Shown here one piece after another: positions 7,534-15,932 of a DNA stretch of 29,902 bases. Within the stretch, counting starts at the first letter, position 1, and each line of letters opens with the position of its first letter. The stretch spans positions 1 to 29,902 of the forward strand of contig CAYPZI010000024.1 of NCBI GenBank assembly GCA_964415185.1, in the 5' to 3' direction. The notes under the pieces were generated by a model. The model was not told the origin of the DNA and searched no databases. It worked only from the letters and a program-made list of their open reading frames with translations. This DNA comes from CAYVBJ01 sp964415185. GTDB taxonomy: Bacteria > Bacteroidota > Rhodothermia > Balneolales > Balneolaceae. Made by a program: the position numbers and the translations under genes.

Positions 7534-8082
7534 GGCCAAATAAGCGATTGGAACAGATCAGAGACCGCATATCGCATATCTGAGATCGAATAGCAGGTTT
7601 ATAACTCCTTATTTAACGTAAACGTTCAAGTCGCGATTTTTAGTTGCATCAGATTTGTACAGGTGCATTTTATTTCGGTTTGGTTTAGTGATTCGGGAGT
7701 TGTTTTAAAGATCTGGTATATTCGGGGTTGGACCTTGCTGTAGATGCGCATCTTACAAATTATTGTTGATGCATGCTCAGGTTTTTAAACAAGCTATGAA
7801 CGATGAGATAAGTCAAAGGACAGACACAGTCCCTCCATTCTGCCCCGCCAGTGTTACCTCTGTCCCATCGTTCATAATTTAGTACTGTCGGGGCTGCGGT
7901 CTTTTAGACTTCGGAATGACAGGCTTCACTTTATTCGTGGGCGGCTTTTCCAACCCACTGCTGCACCAAATTTGGCGCTACGTCTCCTGCCGGGATTTTA
8001 CCCGTCTGCATCAGTACAATTTTTATTTTGAATTACATAAAATCTGCGCCATCCGAATAATCCGGATAATCTGTGATCAAAA
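7534..8082. other. Gene-poor intergenic region with repeat-like sequence
   Basis: No convincing gene was found in this ~550-base stretch. A plus-strand frame at 7916-8113 ending in an IRIIRIICDQK-like stretch has no recognisable domain and runs into the gap terminator. The region contains the nested inverted repeat at 7795-7876, a 12-base palindrome AGATGCGCATCT at 7742-7753, and a short CGCATAT tandem near 7567. It looks like an accumulation of small repetitive elements. Confidence 0.55.
7795..7876. repeat. Nested inverted-repeat (REP/MITE-like) element
   Basis: The outer arms TATGAACGATG (7795-7805) and CATCGTTCATA (7866-7876) are a perfect 11-bp inverted repeat. Inside, GGACAGA (7818-7824) and TCTGTCC (7859-7865) form a second 7-bp pair. 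CACAC-like and GTGT segments extend it. The centre is C-rich on this strand. It lies between convergent genes. The form suits a REP or small MITE mobilised in trans, but no transposase is nearby and no second copy is in the window. Confidence 0.6.
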
Positions 8083-8111
8083 AAGCCGGGACAGAATGGC
8101 TGCCCCGGCTT
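8081..8111 (-). terminator. Intrinsic terminator of the GAPDH gene
   Basis: On the minus strand AAGCCGGG (8111-8104) pairs with CCCGGCTT (8090-8083), an 8-bp GC-rich stem followed by a T run. It begins 26 bases after the gap stop codon. Confidence 0.88.
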
Positions 8112-8136
8112 AGAATTTTAAATCAGCTGTTAACTA

Positions 8137-9138
8137 TCAGGCAAGTTTAATAATCAGTTCAGCTGTACGGGCTGAGTATCCCGCTTCATTATCATACCAG
8201 CCAATTACTTTTACCAGGTTACCGTCAACCTTTGTAAGTCCGCTGTCAAATATACAGGAATGCGTATTTCCGATGATGTCTGTTGAAACGAGTTCACCGT
8301 CACTGTATTCCAGTATGCCTTTTAGCGGGCCATCGGCAGCTTTTTTGAATGCACTGAGCACTTCCTGCTCGGTAACATCTTTTTTAACAACCGCAGTAAA
8401 ATCCGTAAGTGAACCGTCAGGAACCGGAACCCTTACCGCACCGCCGTCCAGTTTCCCATCGAGATGAGGAAGTACAAGGCCAACCGCTGCGGCTGCTCCT
8501 GTAGTAGTAGGAACGATGTTATGGGCAGCAGCCCTGGCTCTTCGCAAGTCTTTATGAGGCCCGTCAACAAGCTGTTGATCGCCTGTATATGCATGTATGG
8601 TTGTCATGAAACCTTTTTCAAGTCCAAATGCTTCGTCCAGCACTTTCACCATAGGTGCAAGGCAGTTGGTTGTACAACTTGCGTTTGAATAGATTTGAGA
8701 ATCAGTATCAATATCATCATCATTTACGCCGAGAACCACCGTTTTCAAACCTTCACCACTGCCGGGAGCGGAGATCACAACTTTTTTAGCGCCGGCATCG
8801 ATATGCTTTTGCGCATCTTTCACTTTCCGGAACAAACCGGTGGATTCAACTATAATTTCAGCTCCAAGATCTTTCCACTTAAGATTTGCCGGATCCCGTT
8901 CGGCTGATACATTAATTCTGTTTCCATCAATAATCAAATCATTGCCATCTGCCTTCACTTCCCCCTTATAGGTTCCGTGAACCGAATCATATTTAAACAG
9001 GTGAGCCAGCGTATTGGCATCGGTAAGGTCATTCACCCCGACAATTTGAATTTCGTCACTGTAATGTTCAAAAATCGATTTAGCTACCAAACGTCCAATC
9101 CGGCCAAAACCGTTAATTCCAACTTTTATTTTTGCCAT
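8137..9138 (-). CDS. gap: Glyceraldehyde-3-phosphate dehydrogenase, type I
   Basis: The 333-residue protein is a complete GAPDH, which oxidises glyceraldehyde-3-phosphate to 1,3-bisphosphoglycerate in glycolysis (reversible in gluconeogenesis). The Rossmann NAD-binding motif GINGFGRIGR is at residues 7-16, and the catalytic Cys is at about 155 in SNASCTTNCLAP. The partner His is in TTIHAYTGDQ, and NEAGYS lies near the C-terminus. Asp37 after VGVN fits NAD rather than NADP use. It appears monocistronic, with its own terminator at 8081-8111. The ~187-base upstream gap holds a small hairpin (ACTGC/GCAGT) without a T-tract. Confidence 0.98.
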   Translation of the reverse strand: MAKIKVGINGFGRIGRLVAKSIFEHYSDEIQIVGVNDLTDANTLAHLFKYDSVHGTYKGEVKADGNDLIIDGNRINVSAERDPANLKWKDLGAEIIVESTGLFRKVKDAQKHIDAGAKKVVISAPGSGEGLKTVVLGVNDDDIDTDSQIYSNASCTTNCLAPMVKVLDEAFGLEKGFMTTIHAYTGDQQLVDGPHKDLRRARAAAHNIVPTTTGAAAAVGLVLPHLDGKLDGGAVRVPVPDGSLTDFTAVVKKDVTEQEVLSAFKKAADGPLKGILEYSDGELVSTDIIGNTHSCIFDSGLTKVDGNLVKVIGWYDNEAGYSARTAELIIKLA

Positions 9139-9325
9139 TTTATTTACTCTTTTTTTTTCGAATTTACTGCCTTTCAGCAGTTTAGTTATTTACTTTTAAA
9201 ATAGCTTTTAATCTTCATTCATTCCATTGAAACAGAGAGAAAAGTCATTGTTTTTTTATTACATGAACCTTAAAAGCGCTTCCAAAAAAATAAAGTTCTT
9301 TGAATCTGCTACAAATAAAAAAAGG

Positions 9326-10015
9326 TTAGTCATCCAGGTCTACGTCATCCGGAATATCATCATCTTCGTTGATTATCTCATCGATTTCTTCCGGGGATTC
9401 ATCTTCATCATCATCCTCATCTGCAACGATTTCGATTTTTTTCTTTTTAACTTCGGCCCGGGCACCCGCCCTTCTGAGTTGCATAACTATGTCGGCGTTA
9501 TCGTTATCAAGAGCGATTGCAAGGGCAGTATCTCCATTTTTATCTCTCAACTTTACATTGGCACCATATTCAAGCAGTGCTTTAACTACATCACTATGCC
9601 CTTCCCTTGCAGCGAGCATAAGTGCCGTTTGACCCCATCTTTGTTGGGCATTAACATCGGCACCCTCATCAAGAAGCATTTTAACAGCTTCTGAATGGCC
9701 TTCCCTTGCGGCCATGATCAGGGCCAGGTTTTTAACAGGTGTTCCATTATCCAGCAAAAACCGCATCATTTCCGTATTTCCATTTTCCGCAGCACGGTTT
9801 AATGCTGTAGCTCCCATTTTTGTTTGAATTGTTGGATCGGCACCGTTTTCAATCAGATATCTCACAATATCCATATGATTATTCTCTGCCGCGTAAATTA
9901 ATGCACTTGCCCCGTTCTTATGGGTTTCGTTCAAGTCGGCTCCCTCAACGTGCTGAGTTCTAAGTTCTTCCAGATTTCCTTCTTTTGCTGCTTTCAAAAA
10001 AGGAGACAAATCCAT
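9326..10015 (-). CDS. Ankyrin-repeat protein with acidic C-terminal tail
   Basis: The 229-residue protein has no signal peptide or membrane segment and is probably cytosolic. Residues about 1-195 form five to six ankyrin repeats, with clear copies of the G-x-TAL-x-xAA-x-x-GH pattern (GATALNRAAENGN, GQTALMLAAREGH, GDTALAIALDNDN). The fourth repeat is shortened and lacks its turn (NLALIMAAREGH). After a KKKK cluster near 200, the last ~30 residues are mostly Asp and Glu. Ankyrin repeats mediate protein-protein binding; no enzyme domain is present and the partner is unknown. The gene lies between fmt and gap on the same strand without a visible terminator on either side. Confidence 0.88.
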   Translation of the reverse strand: MDLSPFLKAAKEGNLEELRTQHVEGADLNETHKNGASALIYAAENNHMDIVRYLIENGADPTIQTKMGATALNRAAENGNTEMMRFLLDNGTPVKNLALIMAAREGHSEAVKMLLDEGADVNAQQRWGQTALMLAAREGHSDVVKALLEYGANVKLRDKNGDTALAIALDNDNADIVMQLRRAGARAEVKKKKIEIVADEDDDEDESPEEIDEIINEDDDIPDDVDLDD

Positions 10016-10122
10016 ATCTGTTTTGAATTAAGTTTAAATTACAGTTTGAAAACCTCAGTATTCTGTGTCCAGTATATCTTAAATAAATTTGTTTAAATCA
10101 ACACTTTCTATGAAATCCTTCT

Positions 10123-11034
10123 TTATTTCAATGTTAACAATTCATAGCCATTCACAAACTCACGGGCATTCATAATTTTTGTTCCCGGAAGTTGTACTTT
10201 TTTCAAAGCCACAGTTCCGGCGCCACAACCGACGAGTAAATCATTATCCCTGAAAACCAGTCCACCCGGTGATAAGTCCAGGTCCGGCCCCAATTCGGAT
10301 TTGTATAAATTCATTTTCAAATTATTATACAAACACCAGGCTACGGGAAAAGGGGTGAGTCCCCTGATTTTATTGTGAACCATCTCTGAAGAAGATGTAA
10401 AATCAATTTTTGCATCTTTTTTGTATAATTTCGGAGCGGGCGTGGCTTTGGTGTCGTCTTGGGGGTACGGATCCACATCACTTTGATGAATCCTGTTTAC
10501 GGCATTCAGAAGGAGATCGCTGCCCTGCTCTTTTAACCGTTCATAGAGCTCTCCGGTGGTTTCATCCGGGTCTATATTTGTTTTAACCTGTCCGATAATT
10601 TTTCCGGTATCCACAGCTTGTTCAATATAAAATACCGTGCAGCCTGTTTCCGGTTCTCCGTTCATCACAGCATGATGGATGGGAGCCGCTCCCCTGTACT
10701 TTGGCAAGAGGGATGCATGCAAGTTCACAGCTCCTTTTTTTGGGATTGCCAGCACGTTCTCCGGCAGAATGCGAAATGCAACAACCACTAAAAGATCCGG
10801 TTCCAGTTCCCGAAGCCGGGCAGCGAATGCCCCTTTATTCAGATCCTGAACCGTTATAACGGGTAATTGAAGTTCTATAGCTTTCTTTTTCACCTCACTG
10901 GGTGACTTTCTCCCGCCTCTTCCCCTTCTTTTATCGGGATTTGTTACAACGGCAACAATTTCATGATGCGAACCGGCAAGTTTTTGAAGGCTGGGCACCG
11001 CAAATTCGGGAGTTCCCATAAATACAATTCGCAT
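10123..11034 (-). CDS. fmt: Methionyl-tRNA formyltransferase
   Basis: The 303-residue enzyme formylates initiator Met-tRNA using 10-formyl-THF. The N-terminal formyltransferase fold starts MRIVFMGTPEFAVPSL. The catalytic segment NLHASLLPKYRGAAPIHHA (from residue 104) has the Asn and His, and QAVDTGKIIGQ supplies the Asp. The C-terminal OB-like domain (about 205-303) ends NGYELLTLK. Length is near the family's usual ~310. It follows def by 14 bases, the common def-fmt pairing in which the formyl group is added and later removed. Confidence 0.97.
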   Translation of the reverse strand: MRIVFMGTPEFAVPSLQKLAGSHHEIVAVVTNPDKRRGRGGRKSPSEVKKKAIELQLPVITVQDLNKGAFAARLRELEPDLLVVVAFRILPENVLAIPKKGAVNLHASLLPKYRGAAPIHHAVMNGEPETGCTVFYIEQAVDTGKIIGQVKTNIDPDETTGELYERLKEQGSDLLLNAVNRIHQSDVDPYPQDDTKATPAPKLYKKDAKIDFTSSSEMVHNKIRGLTPFPVAWCLYNNLKMNLYKSELGPDLDLSPGGLVFRDNDLLVGCGAGTVALKKVQLPGTKIMNAREFVNGYELLTLK

Positions 11035-11048
11035 AGAGTTTCCGGGTT

Positions 11049-11603
11049 TTACTTAGGAACCAGAGGATATTCAGTTTCAAGTTTTCCATGATCGATCATA
11101 TCGAGCTTTTTCTTGTGTAACCTTCGTTTGAATGCACTCAAATGGTCAATAAAGAGAATTCCCTCGAGGTGGTCGTACTCATGTTGCACAACACGAGACA
11201 TCCATCCGCCGGCCGTAAGTTCATGCTGCCTGAAATTGCGATCCAAAAACTTTACTGTTACAATACGGGGCCTGCTTATTTCATCCCTGACATCGGGAAT
11301 ACTCAGGCATCCTTCCTCCAATTTTACTTTATCGCCGGAAGTTTGTACGATTTCAGGGTTGATAAACACCTGTGGGCCGTAGCTAATTTCCTCCGACTCT
11401 TCAGCCATAACATCGGTATCGGTAACAAAGATCCGAAGAGACTTTCCGATCTGAGGCGCTGCCAGTCCAACTCCACTTGAGTTGTACATTGTATCGAACA
11501 TGTCATTAATAAGCTGCTGTAGTTCTTTACTTTGTGATTTCAGCGATTCAGCTTTCTTCCTCAGAACAGGATCATCAAATGTTACAATCGGCAGTACAGA
11601 CAT
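11049..11603 (-). CDS. def: Peptide deformylase
   Basis: The 184-residue metallo-hydrolase removes the N-formyl group from nascent proteins. All three family motifs are intact: GVGLAAPQ at 44-51, EGCLS at 97-101 (metal Cys99) and HEYDH at 141-145 (metal His141 and His145, catalytic Glu142). The start ATG overlaps the ruvX stop by one base (TAATG), which implies translational coupling. Next in the operon is fmt. Confidence 0.97.
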   Translation of the reverse strand: MSVLPIVTFDDPVLRKKAESLKSQSKELQQLINDMFDTMYNSSGVGLAAPQIGKSLRIFVTDTDVMAEESEEISYGPQVFINPEIVQTSGDKVKLEEGCLSIPDVRDEISRPRIVTVKFLDRNFRQHELTAGGWMSRVVQHEYDHLEGILFIDHLSAFKRRLHKKKLDMIDHGKLETEYPLVPK

Positions 11604-12079
11604 TATCGGTATTCGGGATTAGCTTCCAAAAAATTGGTCAGAATGATTGCGGCGGCAGCCTGATCCACCCGTCCTTTTTCTCTTCGTTTCATTTTGGGCA
11701 CTCCGGATTCAATCATAACCTGAACCGCCTGTTTAGACGAATACCGTTCATCCATCGTAAATATATCCTGGCCGGGTACAATTTTCTCCACTTTTTTAAT
11801 AAATGCCCTTACAAGGTCGGTAGCATCCGTAGATTCTCCCTGCGGAGTCAAAGGCCAGCCAATTACAATCCCGCTGACCGGGCCCTCTTCTACAGTTTGC
11901 CTTTTCAATTCCTGGAGGGCTTTTTCGGGGCTATATGTTCCAATTGTGTTGGCTATGATCCTGAGCAAATCCGTTCTTGCCAAACCTACTCTTTTGGATC
12001 CTACATCAACCCCAATTAGCCTTCCGTAGTCCGCTTTTTTTTTTACTTTTCTATGAGTCTGCGTTTTCAAGCTCTTCAA
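11603..12079 (-). CDS. ruvX: Putative pre-16S rRNA nuclease / Holliday junction resolvase-like protein (YqgF family)
   Basis: The 158-residue protein has an RNase H-like fold. GVDVGSKRVGLARTD (from about residue 24) carries the first catalytic Asp; GWPLTPQGE and FTMDERYSS (the latter with D/E residues) are the other hallmarks, and VDQAAAAIIL holds the final Asp. In E. coli the family member processes the 5' end of 16S rRNA. The start at 12079 overlaps the upstream HU-like gene by 29 bases. No in-frame Met lies between it and the conserved core, so the overlap appears real. The N-terminal ~18 residues are basic. Confidence 0.93.
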   Translation of the reverse strand: MKSLKTQTHRKVKKKADYGRLIGVDVGSKRVGLARTDLLRIIANTIGTYSPEKALQELKRQTVEEGPVSGIVIGWPLTPQGESTDATDLVRAFIKKVEKIVPGQDIFTMDERYSSKQAVQVMIESGVPKMKRREKGRVDQAAAAIILTNFLEANPEYR

Positions 12080-12377
12080 GTGGCTGTTTAAGGAATTTTT
12101 TTAATCTCTTTCCAGGCTTAAAGTGCGTTTTTCGGTGCCGGGGCACATAGATTACTTCATTGGTTTTTGGATTGCGTGCCTTCGGTTTAGCTTTCGTTTC
12201 CTTAACTTCAAAAACGCCGAAGTCCCGGAGTTCAATTCTGCAAGTGGGATCTGCTTCTAGCAATGTATCCCTCATTGCATTAATTACCGCATCTACCCAC
12301 GGTTCAGCCTGGTTTAAAGGTACATCGTTTGATTCTGCGACTTTTCTTACAAGGTCGCGTTTTGTGTATGTAAACAT
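12051..12377 (-). CDS. HU/IHF-family DNA-binding protein
   Basis: The 108-residue protein is slightly longer than the ~90-residue family norm. The N-terminal helices contain TKRDLVRKVAE. The beta-arm region reads RIELRDFGVFEVK...KARNPKTNE, equivalent to the GFG...GRNPxTG arm of HU, with many added Lys and His residues. The C-terminal extension ends EELENADS. HU/IHF proteins bend and compact DNA. It is first in a four-gene run with ruvX, def and fmt. Whether it acts as HU or as a sequence-specific IHF cannot be told. Confidence 0.92.
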   Translation of the reverse strand: MFTYTKRDLVRKVAESNDVPLNQAEPWVDAVINAMRDTLLEADPTCRIELRDFGVFEVKETKAKPKARNPKTNEVIYVPRHRKTHFKPGKRLKKFLKQPLEELENADS

Positions 12378-12546
12378 CTTTTATTTGTCCTTTTGTTTAT
12401 TCTGTTTGAGATATGCGATCACTTCGCAAAATGGGTTGTTAAATATACGTATAAGTAACTTTAATTTTAAGTTTTTTACAAACTTTGAAACATTTGTTTA
12501 TTAAAAAGTTACATCTACTATAACTATTTCAAACCGGATTTATTTT

Positions 12547-14922
12547 TTATTCATATCTGAGTACCGTCTTGACCCCTGGAATTTTTTCAATGCGGCCGAT
12601 AATTTTTTCAAGATGCCGAAGGTCATTAACATATACCGTAAGGATTCCTTCGAACATACCGCCTTCGCTGCTTACATTAATGCTTTTCATATTTGTTTTC
12701 AATACTTTTGACACAACATCGGTAATATCATTGACCAGGCCAACCCTGTCTTCACCAATAACTTTAATAGCTCCAAGAAACTGGCTGTCAATATTTCTGG
12801 CCCACGTCACATCGATGATCCTGTCACTGTCTGTTTTTACAAGATGCAGGGCATTATTACAATTCGAGCGATGAATTTTCACGTCCCCATTCCGGCTGAT
12901 GTACCCTACTACATCATCACCCGGGATGGGATTGCAACAGTTTGCATAGCTGTATTTAACATTTGAAACTTCTCCTTCTATCAACAGTGCGTTTCTGTCG
13001 CCAACCGTTCTTGCAGTATGCAAATATTTTTGTTGGAGATCTTCCTCCGGTATTTTGCCTTTCGCCCCGTCATCTTTTTCATCTTCAAACCTGCCAAGTC
13101 CTTTAAACTGTTTAACAGTTTCTACAAGCTTATCAACATCAAATGCCCCGGTTCCGATATCGTAAAAAAGATCCTGTGTAGATTCAAATTTCAGGCGATG
13201 GGCAACTTTCATCAGCTCCTGGTCGGAGATGCTTATCTTGGTCCTTGCAATTTTCTTTTCCCACAAATCTTTGCCGCGGTCGGCTATTTTTCTCTCCTTC
13301 TTTTTGATGAATTGTCTTAACCTGGCTTTCGCTTTGTGCGTCACAACATCTCCCATCCAATCGGGATTCAGGTTAATTTTGTTACCGGAGATGATTTCAA
13401 CCTGGTCGCCGCTGTGCAATTTCTGGCGAAGGGGCACCATTTTTCCATTCACTTTGGCAGCCATGGCCCGCTCCCCGATTTCACTGTGAATTTCAAAGGC
13501 AAAGTCGATACATGATGCACCTTTTGGTAAAGTTTTCAACTCACCGTCAGGCGTAAAAACATATATCTCATCATGATAGAGGTTAAGCTGAAAATCTTTT
13601 ACAAATTCGGTAGCCGCTTCGGGCCTCGGGTTATCAAGTACATCCCTGACCCAGTTGACAAACTTGTCTAACTCTGATCCATCATCGGACGAATTGCCCT
13701 CTTTGTATTTCCAATGAGCTGCAAGGCCTCTTTCGGCAATATCATCCATTTTACGGGTTCGGATCTGAACTTCGACTTTTCGTCCTTTTTTTGTGATCAC
13801 GGTTGTATGCAGTGACTGGTAACCATTGGCTTTGGGTACCGATATAAAGTCTCTGAAGCGTTTGGGTATCGGTGTATACCAATCCGTTATTACGGAATAA
13901 ACACGCCAGCAGTCCTCCTTTTTATGCGGGTCTTCAAGAATAATCCGAATAGCAAACAGGTCATAAATCTCTTCAAAAGGCTTCTGCTGGGTTTGCATTT
14001 TATTGTAAATCGAATAAATGTGCTTCGACCTGCCCTTTATCTCGAAATTGAAATCCTGTTTTTCAAGCTCTTCCCTCACCGGCTTCATGAACCCTTCTAT
14101 AAATTTTTCTCTCGATTCCTTTTTTTCCCGGAGTTTTCTGGCGATAAACTTGTAACTGTTCGGATCGATTACTTTAAAGCAAAGATCTTCAAGCTCATTT
14201 TTGATTTTAAACAAGCCGAACCTGTGTGCAAGAGGAGCATAGAGCTCCATGGTCTCGGAAGCTTTTTTTAGCTGTTTTTGCCTTGGTAAGTGCGAAATAG
14301 TTCGCATGTTGTGCAGGCGGTCGGCAAATTTGATCAGTACAACACGAATATCCTCGGCCATCGATAACAAAAGCTTCATAAAAGTTTCAGCTTGTTTGGT
14401 ATCGTGGCTTTCAAACACTCCTGAAATTTTGGTCAGGCCATCAATCAGTTGGGCAACCACATCTCCGAAAAGGTCACGGATGTCATCTAGCGAGACTTCC
14501 GTATCCTCAACCGTATCGTGTAGCAGAGCCGCCACTACTGATTCATCATCTATGTTGAAATCTTCAACAATAATTCTTGCAACTTCGACAGGATGGCGGT
14601 AGTAAGATTCACCGGAGGCTCTTTTTACACCTTTGTGCGATGCGTAGCACAATTTGAATGCTTTCACAATCACGCTGTCATCCACATGGTTCATATTGTC
14701 ATGAACAAGGTCAAGAAGCCGCTGCAATTCATGCTGCGCAGCTATGCTTAACTGCATCTTGTCTAATTCTTTCCATTTATATGTATCGACCTTGCTCATG
14801 AAATATCGCTGATTAATTCTCTCCCACTCATTTAAAGAACTTTTCATCGTTTTGAAAAGTTCATCCATTATCATTCTGTTACAGTTGAAACGACTAAAGC
14901 AACTGCCTTCATATGCCTGCAT
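12547..14922 (-). CDS. Bifunctional (p)ppGpp synthetase/hydrolase (Rel/SpoT)
   Basis: The long RSH enzyme sets the alarmone level in the stringent response. Domains in order: HD hydrolase (about 85-215; HPVEVARI, LLHDTVEDT and IKFADRLHNMRT all intact); synthetase (about 265-400; RSKHIYSIYNKM, DLFAIRII, PKANGYQSLHTT, VEVQIRT); TGS (about 450-510); a zinc-finger/helical region with CCNPIPGDD; and a C-terminal ACT domain (about 715-791). The synthetase motif reads RFRD, like the RxKD of dual-function enzymes rather than the ExDD of RelA. With the intact HD site this supports both activities. The start is uncertain: Met codons at 14922, 14874, 14868 and 14799 are all possible, and the first ~40 residues do not resemble the family. 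A terminator for the next gene upstream (14951-14981) precedes it. Confidence 0.95.
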   Translation of the reverse strand: MQAYEGSCFSRFNCNRMIMDELFKTMKSSLNEWERINQRYFMSKVDTYKWKELDKMQLSIAAQHELQRLLDLVHDNMNHVDDSVIVKAFKLCYASHKGVKRASGESYYRHPVEVARIIVEDFNIDDESVVAALLHDTVEDTEVSLDDIRDLFGDVVAQLIDGLTKISGVFESHDTKQAETFMKLLLSMAEDIRVVLIKFADRLHNMRTISHLPRQKQLKKASETMELYAPLAHRFGLFKIKNELEDLCFKVIDPNSYKFIARKLREKKESREKFIEGFMKPVREELEKQDFNFEIKGRSKHIYSIYNKMQTQQKPFEEIYDLFAIRIILEDPHKKEDCWRVYSVITDWYTPIPKRFRDFISVPKANGYQSLHTTVITKKGRKVEVQIRTRKMDDIAERGLAAHWKYKEGNSSDDGSELDKFVNWVRDVLDNPRPEAATEFVKDFQLNLYHDEIYVFTPDGELKTLPKGASCIDFAFEIHSEIGERAMAAKVNGKMVPLRQKLHSGDQVEIISGNKINLNPDWMGDVVTHKAKARLRQFIKKKERKIADRGKDLWEKKIARTKISISDQELMKVAHRLKFESTQDLFYDIGTGAFDVDKLVETVKQFKGLGRFEDEKDDGAKGKIPEEDLQQKYLHTARTVGDRNALLIEGEVSNVKYSYANCCNPIPGDDVVGYISRNGDVKIHRSNCNNALHLVKTDSDRIIDVTWARNIDSQFLGAIKVIGEDRVGLVNDITDVVSKVLKTNMKSINVSSEGGMFEGILTVYVNDLRHLEKIIGRIEKIPGVKTVLRYE

Positions 14923-14950
14923 GAATCATGTGTAATCCATTTCTTATATG

Positions 14951-14981
14951 AAAAAAAAGCGACCGTTGATAAAACGGCCGC
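14951..14981 (-). terminator. Intrinsic terminator after the outer-membrane protein gene
   Basis: On the minus strand GCGGCCGTT (14981-14973) pairs with AACGGTCGC (14967-14959) over 9 bp (one G-U), with a 5-base loop and eight T. It follows the beta-barrel gene stop at 15011 and precedes the rel start. Confidence 0.9.
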
Positions 14982-15010
14982 TCTCTAATGTAAATGTAAT
15001 AAATCTTAAC

Positions 15011-15574
15011 TCAAAAATTCAGGGAAACTCCGACTGAAACCCTTCCGAAATTATCAAATCCGATATCATCAGTGCCCGTCAGCCGAGACCACCGGTACTC
15101 AACGAAAGGAGTAAGCAGGGGAATTAATGTCAATTTTGCACCTCCGAACGCATTCCAGTAAAAATTCGATTCATCCAAAACTTTCTCGCTATTATTTTCA
15201 ATTTGGAAATTATCGCTGCCAATTCCGGCACCGACATAGGGAGTAAACAATCCGAGAGGCACCCCTCCGGTGGCGGCCAGGCCGAAATCATAGCTTTCGA
15301 CTTCACGGCTCACAGTAACGTTTCCATCTTGAAATTCATTTTCTTCATTAAAATAACTGAAATGAGCTCTCAGGCCTAAATCCACTATCGGGATAATATT
15401 GAGAATGCTTCTTTCAACTTTTACCCCGAAGCCGTTGGTAGGATCTTCATTTCTGGATTCAAAAGCAGCTCCTATGCTCCATTGTGCTTTCGTGTCGAGC
15501 GGAACAGACATTATTATTAAAACCGCTAATCCCAATATAATCAGATGTTTCCCTTTGTTATCAATTGTATTCAT
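15011..15574 (-). CDS. Small outer-membrane beta-barrel protein (paralog 1)
   Basis: The 187-residue protein starts with a signal peptide (hydrophobic run LIILGLAVLIIMSVPL, cleavage probably after DTKA before QWSIG). The mature part has alternating beta-strand pattern, aromatic girdle residues and a C-terminal Phe (VSVGVSLNF), typical of small Omp-type barrels. It shares EDPTNGFG, a following NIIP/NLLP-VD segment, the SxFYWN segment and the FVEYRW-type strand with the neighbouring paralog at 15933-16523. Function is not recognisable beyond an outer-membrane barrel. Its upstream gap contains a dispersed repeat element. Confidence 0.8.
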   Translation of the reverse strand: MNTIDNKGKHLIILGLAVLIIMSVPLDTKAQWSIGAAFESRNEDPTNGFGVKVERSILNIIPIVDLGLRAHFSYFNEENEFQDGNVTVSREVESYDFGLAATGGVPLGLFTPYVGAGIGSDNFQIENNSEKVLDESNFYWNAFGGAKLTLIPLLTPFVEYRWSRLTGTDDIGFDNFGRVSVGVSLNF

Positions 15575-15932
15575 TTTTTGGTATTTGAGTGATAGTTAGT
15601 GTTGTGTCAATTATGCAATGTCGGATAAAACCCGCAAAGTTTACTTTCTGAAATAGTAGTATGTTGAGAAAATGGAAACAACTCTGATATAAAACTTTGC
15701 GGGTTTACAGTTAACATCACATTAGTTAACCGGATGCCGGTTTGTATGGGTTTTATCAGTAAATGTTTCATGCCGGGGTACTTATCTTCCTAAAATCCGT
15801 AAGAGTAATTATAAGAGATTGATTTTAAAATAAATGAGTCATCCGATGACTTGCGGTTATTGGGTATCTCATTAAAAAACGGGATATACATAAAACTGAA
15901 AGCCTCTCCTGAATAAATTTACCCGTCATTCA
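15575..15932. other. Intergenic region mostly filled by a dispersed repeat
   Basis: The 358 bases between the two barrel genes contain no gene. Most of it (about 15626-15870) matches a second copy near 26216-26600. Between the repeat and the downstream gene start (15575-15625) there are only AT-rich bases with an ACAACACTA motif that recurs beside the second copy. Confidence 0.6.
15626..15870. repeat. Dispersed non-coding repeat, copy 1
   Basis: AAACCCGCAAAGTTT (15628-15642) and AAACTTTGCGGGTTT (15692-15706) form a perfect 15-bp inverted repeat around a 49-base loop. Further on are CCTAAAATCCGTAAGAG and AAGTCATCCGATGACTT-like blocks (a 13-base core GTCATCCGATGAC, 15838-15850). All of these recur in order in copy 2. 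On the minus strand the hairpin is followed by four T, so it could act as a terminator for the upstream barrel gene. Confidence 0.7.

Noticed and set aside
7916..8113. 65-residue plus-strand frame after hemolysin III
   Set aside because: It has no recognisable domain, its composition is that of read-through intergenic repeats, and it ends inside the gap terminator.
9150..9175. Hairpin ACTGC/GCAGT in the gap 5' region as an attenuator
   Set aside because: It is a five-pair stem with no T-tract and no leader ORF.
12378..12546. Promoter of Bacteroidota type (TTTG / TANNTTTG) ahead of the HU-like gene
   Set aside because: Only partial matches with wrong spacing were found; similar near-misses occur in several AT-rich gaps.
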